From the NCBI RefSeq assembly GCF_033807715.1, contig NC_084610.1, positions 5,141,769 through 5,205,768 of the forward strand: DNA of 64,000 nucleotides. The letters run 5' to 3'. This stretch comes from Cololabis saira (taxonomy: Eukaryota; Chordata; Actinopteri; Beloniformes; Belonidae). Within the stretch, counting starts at the first letter, position 1, and each line of letters opens with the position of its first letter. The position numbers were made by a program, and so were the translations under genes. Below are positions 11,641 through 23,192 of the stretch, one piece after another. The notes under the pieces are model-generated. The model made no database searches and was not told where the DNA came from. It saw only the letters and a program-made list of their open reading frames with translations.

Positions 11641-14255
11641 GCTATCAAATTACTTATAGAGCCCAAGTTCCATGTTATATATAGCTTTATGTAGCATGTA
11701 GCCAACGTAAAAGACCTACTTCACTCTTAGGGTTTATTCCTGTCTCTGTAAAGCGCCTCTAATACAATACAAAATATGCCACATTTTTATTCTATTACAT
11801 GCTATGTAAATAAAACTGAATTAAATTAAAATGTAATTGTTGTTTATGTCGGTCCATTACATTACCAAGCACTAGGTGTCAGTGTGGGTTAATTTCTGCA
11901 GCGCCGCAGCTTGCAGGACTGAGCTTTACTTTATTTATGCCCTTTATGCGGCTCAGTCATAAAAACAGAGCAAATACAGCATATCTGATGTGAGTTGAAG
12001 CTTATCATTGTTGAGCAACGGTAATTTTATTACTGCAATCTATCTTTCTACCTGGCTTGAATACAATGAAGTAGCAGAAGTTGCTGGAAATACCAAAAAG
12101 AATGTTACAAATAAGTCCCATTTTTTATAGTCTGCATTCACCCAACCTGTAGTAACATTTTAGGAAAGGTTATGGTGGATGTTGCGGCACACGGTCCCGC
12201 ACTGTAGAAGCATGTAACATCCACTGATCTCTCTTACCAGTTGTTTTTTTTAGTTGAGTACTTACCAATTGAAACTGCATTTCGCAAATCTGAGCGAAGA
12301 AGATTTACCAAATGGCAGGTTTAAATGTGTGTTGAAAGCTGTATTAAAACCTTAGGTGCGTATGTATCTTCAGCTTTAACCTTGATATAATATGAAGGAG
12401 GGAAAAATGTTCTGTCCACAGTCAAAACAAAGGCAACTAGTCCTAGCTAAGGTGTGTTTTTTTGCCTGAACCTAAACAGTTTTGGGTCTTAACAAACTGG
12501 GAATGAGAGCAAAAGTGGAAAAAAAAGCAAAGGACTTTCATTGAAATCGAACCCAAGTCTGTCTCATTAAAAATGCATCTCATTTTCTTTTCACATTTCC
12601 AACCTCATCTACTCCATCCAGCTCTTTTCATTTGCCTCCAAATCTGGCTATTGGTCTTCCTATTTGTCCGTCGCTCCTTTACCCACCCATCTTTACATTT
12701 ATCCATTTGGGATTCATCTATTTATCAATCTCTTGTGAGATGGAAGCTGAACAAAGGGAGAAACCATATGAAAGATGATTGGGGGAAAAAGGAGATGTTT
12801 TAACAGGGATGGAATGAAAGGGAAGAAAATATTTGGATGTTTTGTGGCTTGAATCCTTATTTTGGTGTGACTCAGCAGACCAGTGACAGAGATTGTTTCT
12901 GAAGAAGTCTGTTCTGTCATGGGTGCTTGAATCCTGCCGGGTGGCCGTTGCACACTGCCCCTTCTTCTCCCCCTCTCTCCTGCGCCTCCTCTCCTCTCGT
13001 TGTCTATTTACCCTACCTCTTTTGTCCTCCGTCCATGTTTAAATCTTTTGAAGAACAGATGTGGGCTGGCAGCAGTTGTTTCTTATCACGCCACGACAGT
13101 TTTATGTGTCACAAGCGCTCAATACACATAGGAAAGAAGCGCGCAGGGTCATTATGAACCCCAGCGTCCAGGCGATGCGGATGACGCCCAGGCCGTCCAA
13201 GACCTGCCAATACTGTCATGTTTTATACTCGTCCTCTCTCTGAGTTTGCGTGCACATAAATCTGTGCGTTGGAGGGAGGGTTCACAGGGTTACGGCCACC
13301 AGCCAGCCGAGCCCAGCGCTCTGCCCTCTGCGAAGCTGGAGGGGAAGAGTCGTGGCATCTTTGGCATGAACAGGACAAAAGGGCCCAACCACAGAGCACT
13401 GAGAGCACAGCCCCTGTGATGTTTTAGCTGACTGGACGGCCCAAATAAAACTGAAAATCCTGTTGGCAAACGGCTAGTGGAAGTGCTGATAAAGCAGGGG
13501 AAGCACAATTATACCATAAAGTTAAAGGGCAACATAAAAGTGCAGCTTAATCGGTGAATGCAACTCTAAAAGACAAGACCAAATTAAAGGCTCGGAAGGC
13601 TGATACTAATTTCGCCGGCCTATTGAGACCCGGCTGCAAACACAACAAGCTACACCTCACAAATAAGCATTCAATAACTAATGGACCAAATACAAATGTT
13701 TGTTATACTTTCTATCTGCTCAGCCAAGTATTTAGCATTACAAACAGTGTTTACTTTCTCCGCTGTCTTTAAACCAGCACATGGACATCATTAAAATATT
13801 AACCCCTTCCTGCAATACTGGACCTAAGAAAACAGATGCTACTCGAGAAGTTTCAGCTGGAATGTAAAAATGATGCAGTAATTAGAGTTAAGGCCTCACT
13901 CATGCGGGGGAAAACAACAACAACCAAACAAACCCTTCTGACACCCAAAGGTTTTTGGAGAGTGGCATTGAAACTTATTTTATTGCAGTCATCAACAAAC
14001 CCTCTGTGACATCATTCATAGGTTTCCTGAACAGTCAGTATGAAGACCTTTTGGCAGGAAGTAGCCCCACCCAACCCCACTCAGTCCAACAAAGAGCAAA
14101 TGGGCAGAACAAACAAGTCCAACAACTAGTTGGAACCCCAAGCAAGCTATTTATAGCTTGGCCGAGCTCATACTAAGCTGTAAAGCTAACTAGTGTTACC
14201 TTACATTACTGTATGTTTTGATAGACCTCTGGGCCAAAGTTAGTTGCTGCTACCT
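11641..14255. other. Long stretch without a recognisable gene
   Basis: About 2.6 kb of mixed sequence. The part 12570-12730 is pyrimidine-rich on the plus strand. Open frames are 60-80 codons, overlap each other and lack domains. The segment 13060-13220 is GC-rich and could be conserved regulatory DNA, but I cannot show this from one genome. Confidence 0.35.
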
Positions 14256-14465
14256 TGTTGTGGCCGGGTGGAGGAGCAGCAGCCACTCAGGTGATGGGTC
14301 ACAGGTGTGTCCCATCAACCTCTCCACCCTGCCTGCCTTTATAAGGCGTGGCTGCACAGCAGCAAGGGGCTGTGAAGGGGCTGAAGCACGTGTGTCCTGT
14401 GTGTTGGGTGGAATAAAAGAGTTTGTGCACTGAAACTCTGTGTCCTCTCTGTCCTGTCGGTCACA
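14256..14465 (+). mobile_element. Probable solo LTR, about 210 bp
   Basis: It begins TGTTGTGGCC and ends GGTCACA, so it has TG...CA ends. It contains a TATA-like TTTATAAGG at about 14338 and an AATAAA at 14412-14417, in the order and spacing of a U3-R-U5 unit. No coding sequence or primer site is attached, and no 5-bp duplication is visible. Its right edge abuts the truncated hAT at 14466-15002. An ERV or gypsy origin is possible. Confidence 0.5.
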
Positions 14466-15002
14466 AAAAACAAATATGTCTGGAGCCGTAAAAAATGAAG
14501 TCTTGTATAAGCTTTGAATGAAGACAACACATGCTGTATGTAGCTATATTAGTTATAACTGGGGAAGGTTTTTGCTTTTCATTATGCACTTCGATAAAAA
14601 GTCGAAATGTCAAGAAAAAAGTCAAAATGTCGAGAAAAAAGTCGAAATGTCGAGAAAAAAGTCAAAATTTTGACAAAAAAAACAAATGTTGAGAAAAAAG
14701 TCGAAATGTTGAGGAAATAGTCAAACTTTCGTGAAAAAAGTCAAAATGTCGAGCAAAAAGTCGAAATGTGGAGATTAAAAAGGAAAGGAAAAAGGAAGAA
14801 AAAAAGAGAAAAAAAAGGAAAAAAAGAAGAAAAGGAAAAAAAAAAGAAAAAAAGAAGAAAAAAAGGAAAAAGAGAAAAAAAGAAAAAAGAAGAAAAAAAA
14901 GGAAAAAAAAGGTCAAACATTTTTTGAAAAAGCTCCAGGGGGCCACTAGGGCAGCGCTAAAGAGCCGCATGGGGCTCTAGAGCCCCGGGTTGCCGACCCC
15001 TG
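14466..15002. mobile_element. 5'-truncated hAT-type element with GTCGAAATGTC satellite
   Basis: The sequence matches the complete copy at 41071-41853, from ACAAATATGTCTGGAGCCG to the terminal GGGTTGCCGACCCCTG. The left tip is missing and replaced by the LTR-like unit. It carries the same about 20-bp AAAGTCGAAATGTC satellite, then a purine-only run of A/G (about 14779-14912). No transposase is encoded. Confidence 0.72.
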
Positions 15003-15309
15003 AGTTAACCCCAGTCGCGCTCCTTGGTGAATGTAGCTACTACTTAGTACAATAGAATAAGGATAAGGATAATTGTGCTTTCAAAGATCTTAATTCACAG
15101 CTAAGGTTTGAAGTTCACTTAAAATGTCAAGTGCTAAGTATCTAAAGTGACGACGCTAGCCCTTACCAATGCCGGTTCACTCATAAAACCTCACCACTAA
15201 TTAAATCAACTGAGGTTCATAAACATTCACCCCTTATACAGTTTTCCATGTAAAACCTAGGGATGGAGACAGAAACCATTCTTTGTACCAGTTTTCACAT
15301 TATAATCAA

Positions 15310-15823
15310 CAGTGTTGTGCTAGTTACTGAAAAATAGTAACTAGTTACCGTTACTAGTTACTTCATTAAAAGGTAACTCAGTTAGTAACTCAGTTACTTA
15401 GACCAAAAAGTAATTAGTTACTTTGAAAAGTATCGTTTTAGTTACTTAAAAAAAAAACTATTTCAAATGCTGCCATTAATGTCCCATTGCCCCTCTAGCC
15501 TTCATTTCAGCATTGTACTGTGAAAAACGAGGGATTACTGTAATGACAATATCTCCACGTTGCGAAACTCGCCTTCTCTTGGCTCGCCATGACCGGTCAT
15601 GTTTTTGAAGGCACACCCACTACATTTCCTCCGGTCTCCGCGTGTGGGGAAAAAAAAGCTTCTCTGTAGCCAGAAATAAGTAAATAAGAAATGAGTAACG
15701 CACCCTTGGTAACGGTAACTGCGTTACTGAATTTTAAAAGTAATGCGTTAGAGTATTAGTTACCGCCAAAACTAACGCCGTTACTGTAACGCGTTACTAA
15801 ATAACGCGTTAGTCCCAACACTG
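15310..15823. mobile_element. Non-autonomous hAT-type element (GTAACGCGTTAC family), copy 1
   Basis: Ends CAGTGTTG and CCCAACACTG, flanked by a perfect 8-bp duplication ATAATCAA at 15302-15309 and 15824-15831. Subterminal regions are crowded with GTTACT/AGTAAC motifs and TAACGCGTTA. The central part 15530-15690 recurs, inverted, at about 25868-26041. The other complete copy, enlarged by nested insertions, is 52505-53948. Confidence 0.87.
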
Positions 15824-15831
15824 ATAATCAA

Positions 15832-16297
15832 TGGAGTCTGACTTGCATTTGTAATCAGGCCCTAGTGGTCATTTCTGCATTTCCCGTCTTGCCTCAAAAA
15901 AGAAAGTGGATGTTGCCCTTTGGGAACACCATATTGGCTGGAGCTGGCCCTGTCCGACCCTGGAAAATCTAAAAATGGGAAAAAACAAAAGAAGCCCAGG
16001 AGCTAGCGTGAACACAGCTATGTTTTTCAGTTACTAGCTACCTATTTTAACCTGTAATGCAACTAACGTTACTTTACATTAATTCTGTAACATGAGTTAG
16101 CCTCAAATCTGACCATCCATCCTTGATTGAAATGATGAAGCTGCTGCTACCTGGTGCTAGCCTTCAGTCGCTGCAGTAGGCTACGGCATCCCAGAGTCTG
16201 TCAAGACAGTCCTTTAGAAAAATTAACAGGGTAAAAAATCATATTATCTTTAAATAAACAAAAATAAAAAAACAAAAAAACAAAAACAGTGATTACA
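15832..16297. other. No gene; weak interspersed repeat
   Basis: Contains CCCTAGTGGTCATTTCTGCA-type sequence reminiscent of the repeat pieces near 17410 and 30960 (CCTAGTGG, AACTGCA). No coding potential was seen. Confidence 0.35.
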
Positions 16298-16301
16298 TTA
16301 A

Positions 16302-17405
16302 AGGTATAGTCTGTAATCGTATTCAAAAACATTTATTGTTATGCTGGGTGAAATGGTCCTTCCATCCTGAGAGTAGCCAGTGAATAATGTGTTCAGAAAA
16401 AGGAAAGAAAAAAATCCGACCTCTCTGACAGCTTTAATCCTGTAAAAACTCCGACCAATCTGTTTTTTGCGCACCGAATGGCACGGATTGGTCAGAGGAC
16501 CAGAGGATTGGCAGGGGGGAAAGAACCAATCAGATGCCTTCATTTTAAGTCCCGCCCACGCCCCCTTCTGTCACATGCGCGCACTCGTCACGTCGAATGT
16601 AAAAGCCCGCCCTGCTAAAAAGGCTAAAAAAAGAAAGCAAAAGTGCGATTCTGCTGCGCAGTTGTCCGCTACTGGGGGTCCGCCTCCATCCCCATGGACC
16701 GTGGGGTCCATGGGGATGGAGGCGTCTCCATCCCGGCGAGGGCGGAGAGCGCCGGTGCGGGTGGCGGTGCGCTGCGGTGCCGTGCAGGCTCTGTTGCCAC
16801 AGCTACGCCGTAGGGTACGGCGTTTGCCTACGGCGTAGGGTACGCGGCAACGCGCACCAATCTGCGTTGGTGTAACGCGGAACCATAAATCAGCCTTCAG
16901 TGTGTGCTCTGTGTGCTGTTCTGAACTTCTCTGTTGTGCTCATTTTGCTGGGACGTCGGGTCCCTCCGCCGAGACACAACTTTTGCGGTATGTGTTCATT
17001 GTTGTGTCTAAAAAATGATGCGCAGTGCCCACCCAATCAGAAAGGGTACACATATTCTGTGATATTTTTTTACATTTATAAAAAAATAAAATGATAAAAA
17101 AATAAAGGATCCCCATAACTCCATAACTTTGATTGGACGGGCAGGATGCACGTTTGGGTGGGCACAGCCCACCCCTGCCCCCCCTAAAACCAGCCTTGCT
17201 TACAGGTGAATGAGACATGGGGTAGTTTTGTTGAAAATGTGCTGTCCAAAATGTCCTGCAAAACTCGACTTGCAAATGCGCGTTCCCCAAAGTTTGTGGG
17301 CGTGGCTTTGGACGGAGCGCTGACGGGAGGGGGAGGAGGGGGTGGGGCTTAAAGGAGGTGCCACTTTCAAATCTTGCTAGCTCTCCAACATTACAGACTA
17401 TACCT
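16302..17405. mobile_element. TTAA-flanked DNA element, 1.1 kb
   Basis: The ends AGGTATAGTCTGTAAT and ATTACAGACTATACCT are perfect inverted repeats, and TTAA lies directly outside both (16298-16301, 17406-17409). TTAA duplications are made by piggyBac and Kolobok transposases; which one cannot be told without a transposase, and none is encoded. The interior holds a GC-rich block with a perfect hairpin (16681-16724) and half of a Harbinger MITE (about 16795-16900). Confidence 0.75.
16681..16724. other. Perfect 20-bp hairpin with 4-base loop
   Basis: Positions 16681-16700 are exactly complementary, reversed, to 16705-16724, with loop GTGG at 16701-16704. The arms include CATCCCCATGGACC. No T-run follows, so it does not look like a terminator. 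It lies inside the TTAA-flanked element. Confidence 0.85.
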
Positions 17406-17409
17406 TTAA

Positions 17410-18720
17410 GGAGGCTGTAAATATGCTATGCGAAAATGGACTCACTTTTGGAGCCCCCTAGTGGATATTTGATGAACTGCAACTTTTCCTTACTGCTTCA
17501 GCTTTGAAATCTGGATGCTGCCACTTGGTTGGTACATTAAACATAAATATAAGTAATATGCTGAATGAATGTACGGATCAAAAAGTAAAAAAAAACTAAC
17601 AAACAGAAAAACGTAACAGAAAAAAGATCCTGTGGAGTAAATTTAAGGGGAAGACAACTGCTTAGGTAACAACTGTTAATGGGCTGATAGTAAACCAACA
17701 ACAATAACCTTTTCTTGTATTGTAAGACTTCTATTTTTGACTCGGTCCAACAGTGAGGACGACACACCAGCAGTCATGTTTATATTCATACAAAAAACAA
17801 GACTCTCTATCCACATTAAGCACACACTTCCTTTGCAGTAAAAGAAACAATCCATCCATAAGCCCAGTCCCCAATGGCGGCACACAAGTGCACTCAATGC
17901 CCCGATTCCAATTTGAAGCCGCTTCTGCACACAAAGAAACTCTACTTATGATACATGTAGGCCTCGCTGACTGTGGAGATCTAATATCCACTGTGAGTCA
18001 TCATATGCGGTGGGAGAAAAGAGCAGCCGTTTTCTTTCTATTTGGCTGCAGGTACATTGAAGTGCATTAAATTCCCATTACCTTAAGTCTGTGTTTTCAC
18101 CCGTGGTAGCTGACTAATGGCAGAACGGAGCTGGGATGAATTCGTCATGGTTTAGCTGCACCGGTGGCGGTGGTGGCTTGGCCCCGGCTAAAGCAGCCAC
18201 AATGGGACCTCAGCTTTGCTCAAAGAGTGCTATTGATCTGCGAGTGGCTGGGAATCAGGGCGACGTGGAAGGAATCATAAGGCTCTCTCCGCCTTAACGC
18301 CCCGCAAATTCTCCCCTGCAGAGAGAAGGACCCCCGCTGGCAGTCCAGGCTCCAAACCAGAGCTACTTCTCCCCCAGACTGTCCTGAAACCTGGAAGCCA
18401 ACAACCCTTTCACCGTAATGATCCAACCGGAGAGTGTGGCACACCACAGGCAGGGCTGGAGTTTCTAGAATTTACAAATTAAAAACTTTTCAATTACATA
18501 TTTGAAGCTTATTTTCTCCAAGAATACTTATTTACTCCAATATTTAAAGCAATAATATTCTGCCCTTTTTTTATTAAAAGTGTTTACACTCTTCCATGAA
18601 CCATCTTCAAAAACTATGATAAAAGAAACTAAAGAGCAGCCTTGCCAACTACATGTTTTCAGCTGTGATCACAGTATTTGATTAAAGGGGAATGGGGGTC
18701 ATTTTTGAAATCTGTGATAC
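17410..18720. other. Mostly unassigned; repeat piece at left
   Basis: 17410-17490 (GGAGGCTGTAAATATG, GAGCCCCCTAGTGG, GATGAACTGCAACTTTT) matches a dispersed repeat also seen near 30900-31050, 46200-46330 and 52060-52110. From 17750 to 18450 the sequence is unique-looking and moderately GC-rich. Open frames there are short and overlapping, with no known domain. Confidence 0.4.
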
Positions 18721-18721
18721 T

Positions 18722-18776
18722 TTTACATTTTGTCATTTAGCAGATGCTTTTATCCAGAGCGATTTTCAGAAGGAAA
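18722..18776 (+). repeat. Ubiquitous fish repeat fragment
   Basis: TTAGCAGATGCTTTTATCC followed by AGAGCGA is a motif I recall from a dispersed repeat present thousands of times in teleost genomes. Only about 55 bp are present, so the parent family is not determinable. Confidence 0.45.
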
Positions 18777-18812
18777 GAATTGTTAGCGTCAACATCGTTC
18801 TTTGCAGTCACT

Positions 18813-19396
18813 CAGTACGTTTACATGCACTAACAGAAGGTCCAATTATTGCCTTAGGCCGACTGATATCGAAGTCATACACACCTTGTACAGCTCTTGA
18901 AATCGAGCTATTAGAGCCAGTGCGCTTCTAAATCGAGCTGTTCTAACATGTATATGCAAACCACAGTTAGCCGAGCTATTGACTCCCCCAGGACTCCTCC
19001 TTCCGGAAGTGACAAGAAAGCAGAAGCGGGAATACTAGCAGTCACGGCATTTACAACAACACAGTAACAGAAGGAGAAGAGGGAGACGTGATCAGGGTTA
19101 GTATGTATGAAATGTACAGAGCTGCTGCATCGTTGGTGTCCATATCTTTGCGTGTTGTTGTCCTCCTTCTACGTCTGCGTCCAATCTGCAGCGTTTCTTT
19201 ACTAATTGTACCGGAAGAACACCAACACAAAAGGGTGTGTAGCGCCGTCTAGCGTTGCAGAGCCTCACACACCTCACTCAGTAATTTGATTCTCTTCCCG
19301 TGCATGTATACTCAGATTTCTCGGAAAAGCCAGTTAAATCCTTAGCTAGATTGTTGCCAATAGCTGGATTTCGAAGTGCATGTATTTGCACTGATT
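18813..19396. mobile_element. Non-autonomous DNA element, CGTTTACATGCAC ends
   Basis: Left CAGTACGTTTACATGCACT and right AGTGCATGTATTTGCACTG are imperfect inverted repeats. CAGTCACT (18805-18812) and CAGTCGCT (19397-19404) could be an 8-bp duplication with one change, which would make this a hAT element. The interior has TCGAGCTATT and AATAGCT motifs in both orientations and no gene. Confidence 0.5.
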
Positions 19397-19404
19397 CAGT
19401 CGCT

Positions 19405-21197
19405 GATTTTGAGTCTCAGTCATGTCCCGCCTTCTTTTTTTAGAATTGCAACAGCAAAAACAAGTGCGACAGAAAAAGATGATTGCACTCTCGGTGAGAG
19501 GCAGACGTTGAATTTTGATTGATTAGGGGTTCGGTGTTGAATTGTCGCCATAAAACACCTGTTTCATGAAAACTGGTATGACTAGCTAGTCCAGATATCC
19601 AAAAGGGCCAAAAGAATGAAAGCAAACCAGAAAGCTGACCTCAAAGCATTTCAGTTGTGGATAAATAACTGCAGAATGATGATTTCTTGTCAGCTTCATC
19701 GTCAAAAGGAAAACTAACACGCTGCTAAAGCTAAGCTTTGTATTTGTAGTTCAACAGCAGTCCCTTCTTCTTTCAAAAGCAGTGAAAAAGGACCCAATTT
19801 GTTGAAAACGGATGTCAGAAGCTCTTCAACATGCCTACACGCTACCTCAGGTTTGTAATCAGCCAGGAATGGGTTTTGTTTGGAGGGAATTTAAAGCTTC
19901 AAAACATAATATTATTATACACTATTTAATAAAAGGCTATTTCTTTTGCTAATAACTTGTTTTCACCTTTAAACCACTAGTTGCTGAGGAGTAGCGGCGG
20001 TACAAGGACCCAGCTCCGCGGCAGCTTCTCTTTCTTTGCATTTTTCAAGCTGGCTGACATAATACGCAGCACGGCATGAGAAACAGAACTACTCATTAGT
20101 CGCCGTGTCTCGCCGCCCGCTTTACCCACTCTGTCCGTCATCCTTTTCAAACATTCAGATCATGCTTCTCGCCTTGTGCCACGTCTCGCTGAGCGCCGTG
20201 TTCGCGGCGAACCTTTCATTAATAATGACCGAGAATGAGGTGTGGTCCTGTCTGTCGCGGCGGGCTGCGTGAATGTGTTGCTGACTGGGTTTCTTGAAAT
20301 GCAGAAGCAGGTCCCGAGGACGTCCACGGACTCAAAGGGAGCGTGGTGGTCCGGCTTCGTTAGACGAGCCTGCACAAGGACTAGCAAAGGGAGGGAGGGA
20401 GGGCGGGAAGGAGGGGGACTTGGGAAGGGGGCAAAACGAGCCTCACATTTGACACCTTCCTTTGAAGAGGCTCACGTCTGAGTGGAAACCCGTAATCCGG
20501 GATGACAAATGGTGAAAGATATCTGGAAAAAAAAGTTTAGACAAAGAATATTTTAGCTTGCACAGTATAAAGGTGAGGGAGATTAAAGCCCTCAGTCTAA
20601 GCCCTCCTGTCCTCATTTCTTTTGTTTCGACAAAGCAGCTGGATCTCTGCTCTCCTGTGTGAGAACAGGCGGTGAAGGAAAGGTGAAGCGATGCATACTG
20701 ATATAAAAGCATGTTGACCTCCAGGCGCGATATTTGTCTGCACATGCAGCTATTGTACAAGGAGCAAACAAAAAAAACTGATACTTGTGATCTGAAGACG
20801 TGTTCGCGTGGAAATGATTGGTGTATTTTTAGTCAGTTTAAGAGCTTCCAACAAGTTCTTTAAATGGAATCCAATCTGTGGTCGAAGTGAGCCGCAGTCA
20901 TGAAATGTATCATTTAATTTAACAGAGAAATCCACATTTTTCAACTTCTTCTCCCACGATTACCATATTCTGAGCAGGACTGGCCTCTCATAATTCATTG
21001 ATCGCATGCATGAACTTGCTGCAGACACTTGGGCTTCGTCTCGGTCTTCCTGCTCATTTATGCAATTTCAAATCTTTCCAGTTTCTTATTGGAATTACTA
21101 GTTTTGCAGTAATAAGAGTGAAAATTTGAGAAACTTCCTTTGTCAGTCCAAAAGAACATGTTCAGTTGACTGTATTAACCAAACCAAACCTTTGTGT
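19405..21197. other. No gene recognised
   Basis: Includes a short GGGA-rich tract at about 20387-20420. The 20-21 kb part is less AT-rich and shows no repeat termini. Open frames such as 20443-20760 (minus) have no domain. Confidence 0.4.
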
Positions 21198-21621
21198 GGA
21201 AATTACGAGAATAAAGTCATAATATAATGAGACTAAAGTCGTAAAATTACGAGAATAAAGTCATAATGTTGAGAGAATAAAGTCGTAATAGAATAAAGTC
21301 GTAATATTACGAGAATAAAGTCGTAATTTATGAGAATAAAGTCGTAATATATTGAGAATAAAGTTGTAATATTATGAGAATATAATTTATGAGAACTCCG
21401 CTACTGAAAGAGCATCTTCTCCTAAAATGAGGAATATTGAGCAACTTCTGAAGTTATATTTATATATTCATAATATATTTAATATTACGACTTTATTCTC
21501 GTAATATTACGACTTTATTCTCAAAATATTACGACTTTATTTTCGTAAAATATTATGACTTTATTCTCGTAATTTTACGACTTTATTCTCATATTATTAT
21601 GACTTTATTCTCGTAATTTCC
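21198..21621. mobile_element. Foldback element with GAATAAAGTCGTAATATTAC satellite
   Basis: The left half is a tandem of about 22-bp units GAGAATAAAGTCGTAATATTAC. The right half is the same satellite inverted, so GGAAATTACGAGAATAAAG at the left matches the complement at 21603-21621. A short unique spacer (about 21390-21470) separates the arms. No target duplication was found. It resembles the 4201-4577 element in design but has a different satellite unit. Confidence 0.7.
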
Positions 21622-21984
21622 ATTTTTTTTTTGTCTTAGTTTGGCCCCAATACTCGTACTGGTTACTATCGTACGTGCACAGGCGTAAATATATGCGATG
21701 CAACCGGTGCAGCTGCACCAGGGCCCATGAAGCAGGGACAAAAAATAAAAGTGTACTGGGGCCTATCGCCATGATGTTAGGCCACTGCGTTTGTGACTGA
21801 AGTCACCACAAAATGGCTAATTCAGATAAACTACTAGCATCACATTGCATTCATTCTGATGTAATCTGTCCATATTTCAGAGGTTGATACTTAAATGCTG
21901 AAACAAGGAGCTGGGTTCTCCTGGGGGTCCAGGTGAAGGTTTACTAGTCAACCGGAGACCTGCTGGCTGGACGTCCACCAATGA
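21622..21984. other. Repeat-like fragment, no gene
   Basis: 21680-21775 (GGTGCAGCTGCACCAGGGCC and GGGGCCTATCGCC) resembles the edge of a hAT-type fish repeat, but no partner end is visible. The rest is unassigned. Confidence 0.3.
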
Positions 21985-22238
21985 TCTACAGCTAGGGTTG
22001 CCACCTTTCAGAAATGGAAATAAGGGACGCCCCAATTTCAGCAGCGCAGGCGCCAAAAACATTTTCTAAAATGCATAGAAATGTATTTATTTTATATGAA
22101 AAAACAAAATTCTTTGATTCAAAGTTTAAAGTGCTTTAATAGCAGTGAACTTGCATGACTGTACAGACTAGCAACCATGTTAGCAGCTGAAATAGCCTCC
22201 TATGTTACATATGTCCACATCAGCCAAGATGTAGAATA

Positions 22239-22919
22239 TAGCTACAGAAAATTTGAATATTGAATAATTCAACTTAAAAGGTGAAACTAATATATTACAT
22301 AGTCTCATTACATGCAAAGCAAGATATTTTAGGCCTTTATTTATTATAGTTTTGATGATTTTAATTGTTTATTGATTTCATAAAATATTCATAATTTTTT
22401 TAGATTTTTTTATTTGGGGTTTTGATAAACTGTGATCCATAATCACCAGCATTATAACAAATAAAGGCTTGAAATATCTCACTTTGCATGTAGTGGGAAA
22501 TAATATATTTGTTTCACCTTTAGTCAAATTTGTCAAGGTTGACATTCCCCCCAGCCTTCAGTTTCTGTTTTGCCCCGCCTGTGTCCCATCTGCCCTGATT
22601 GTGTCTGCACCTGTGTCTCGTTATGTCTCGTTATCCCCTCAGTATATCTTGTCTTGTCATTCCCTTGTTCCGGGTCGGACCGTACTGTTCCCTCCTTCAT
22701 GTCTCCTCGTAGTTTTTGGCCTTCACGATCCTGGTTTTTTGTTAATCCTGCCCAGCAGCGCTTTGGTTTTACCTTTTTGTAAATAAACCCTTTTTTGTTG
22801 CAACTCCTGGCTCCTGCTCTCCTGCACTTGGGTCCTCAGCAAACCGAACCATGACAGAATTTACTGAAACGAATGAAGTTTTGTAATATATTCAAATTTT
22901 CCAACCTTCACCTGTAGAT
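22239..22919. mobile_element. TA-flanked (mariner/Tc1-like?) element, middle layer
   Basis: TAGCTACAG, then AAAATTTGAATATTGA, on the left faces TATTCAAATTTTCC and CACCTGTAGA inverted on the right. TA lies on both sides (22237-22238, 22920-22921). The left end appears to have lost about 11 bp relative to the right. It has no open frame, so the superfamily is inferred from the TA and ends only. Confidence 0.5.
22531..22856 (+). mobile_element. Solo LTR, inner layer of the nest
   Basis: This is a 326-bp unit beginning TGTCAAGG and ending CATGACA, with TG...CA ends and a T-rich stretch followed by GTAAATAAACCC (polyadenylation-type signal) near the right. Flanks AAATT and GAATT may be a 5-bp duplication with one change. 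The tail wording resembles common fish gypsy LTRs. Without internal sequence the clade is uncertain. Confidence 0.6.
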
Positions 22920-23192
22920 TATGACATCAATAATAACAGAGAGCGAATCAACTATACGCTTCTGTCTTTAATCCTGTATTTAATCTTTAATCCTGTATCC
23001 TCTCCTTTATTTTGTTAATTATTGTTAGTTCGTTGTTCATGTGTGTGCAAGTGTGTGACAGACGTGCATGGGACAATTGTGAAATACGGGATAAACTGCG
23101 TTCGTATTGGTTCAATACGGATCGCAACTTTTAATTCCCAATTACGTAACAATTCCGTATTTCAAGGGATGGGTGGCGACCCTGTCGACAGC

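Larger units (their letters stand above)
21993..23184. mobile_element. hAT-type element, outer layer of a three-level nest
   Basis: Left TAGGGTTGCCACC and right GGGTGGCGACCCTG are inverted repeats. TCTACAGC (21985-21992) and TCGACAGC (23185-23192) are an 8-bp duplication with one change. Both subterminal regions speak of the same family: AAATAAGGGACG on the left, CGTATTTCAAGGGA inverted on the right. It is interrupted by the TA-flanked element 22239-22919. Confidence 0.7.

Noticed and set aside
14662..14980. Phe- and Lys-rich frames on the two strands
   Set aside because: They come from an A/G-only run within the truncated hAT and have no coding character.
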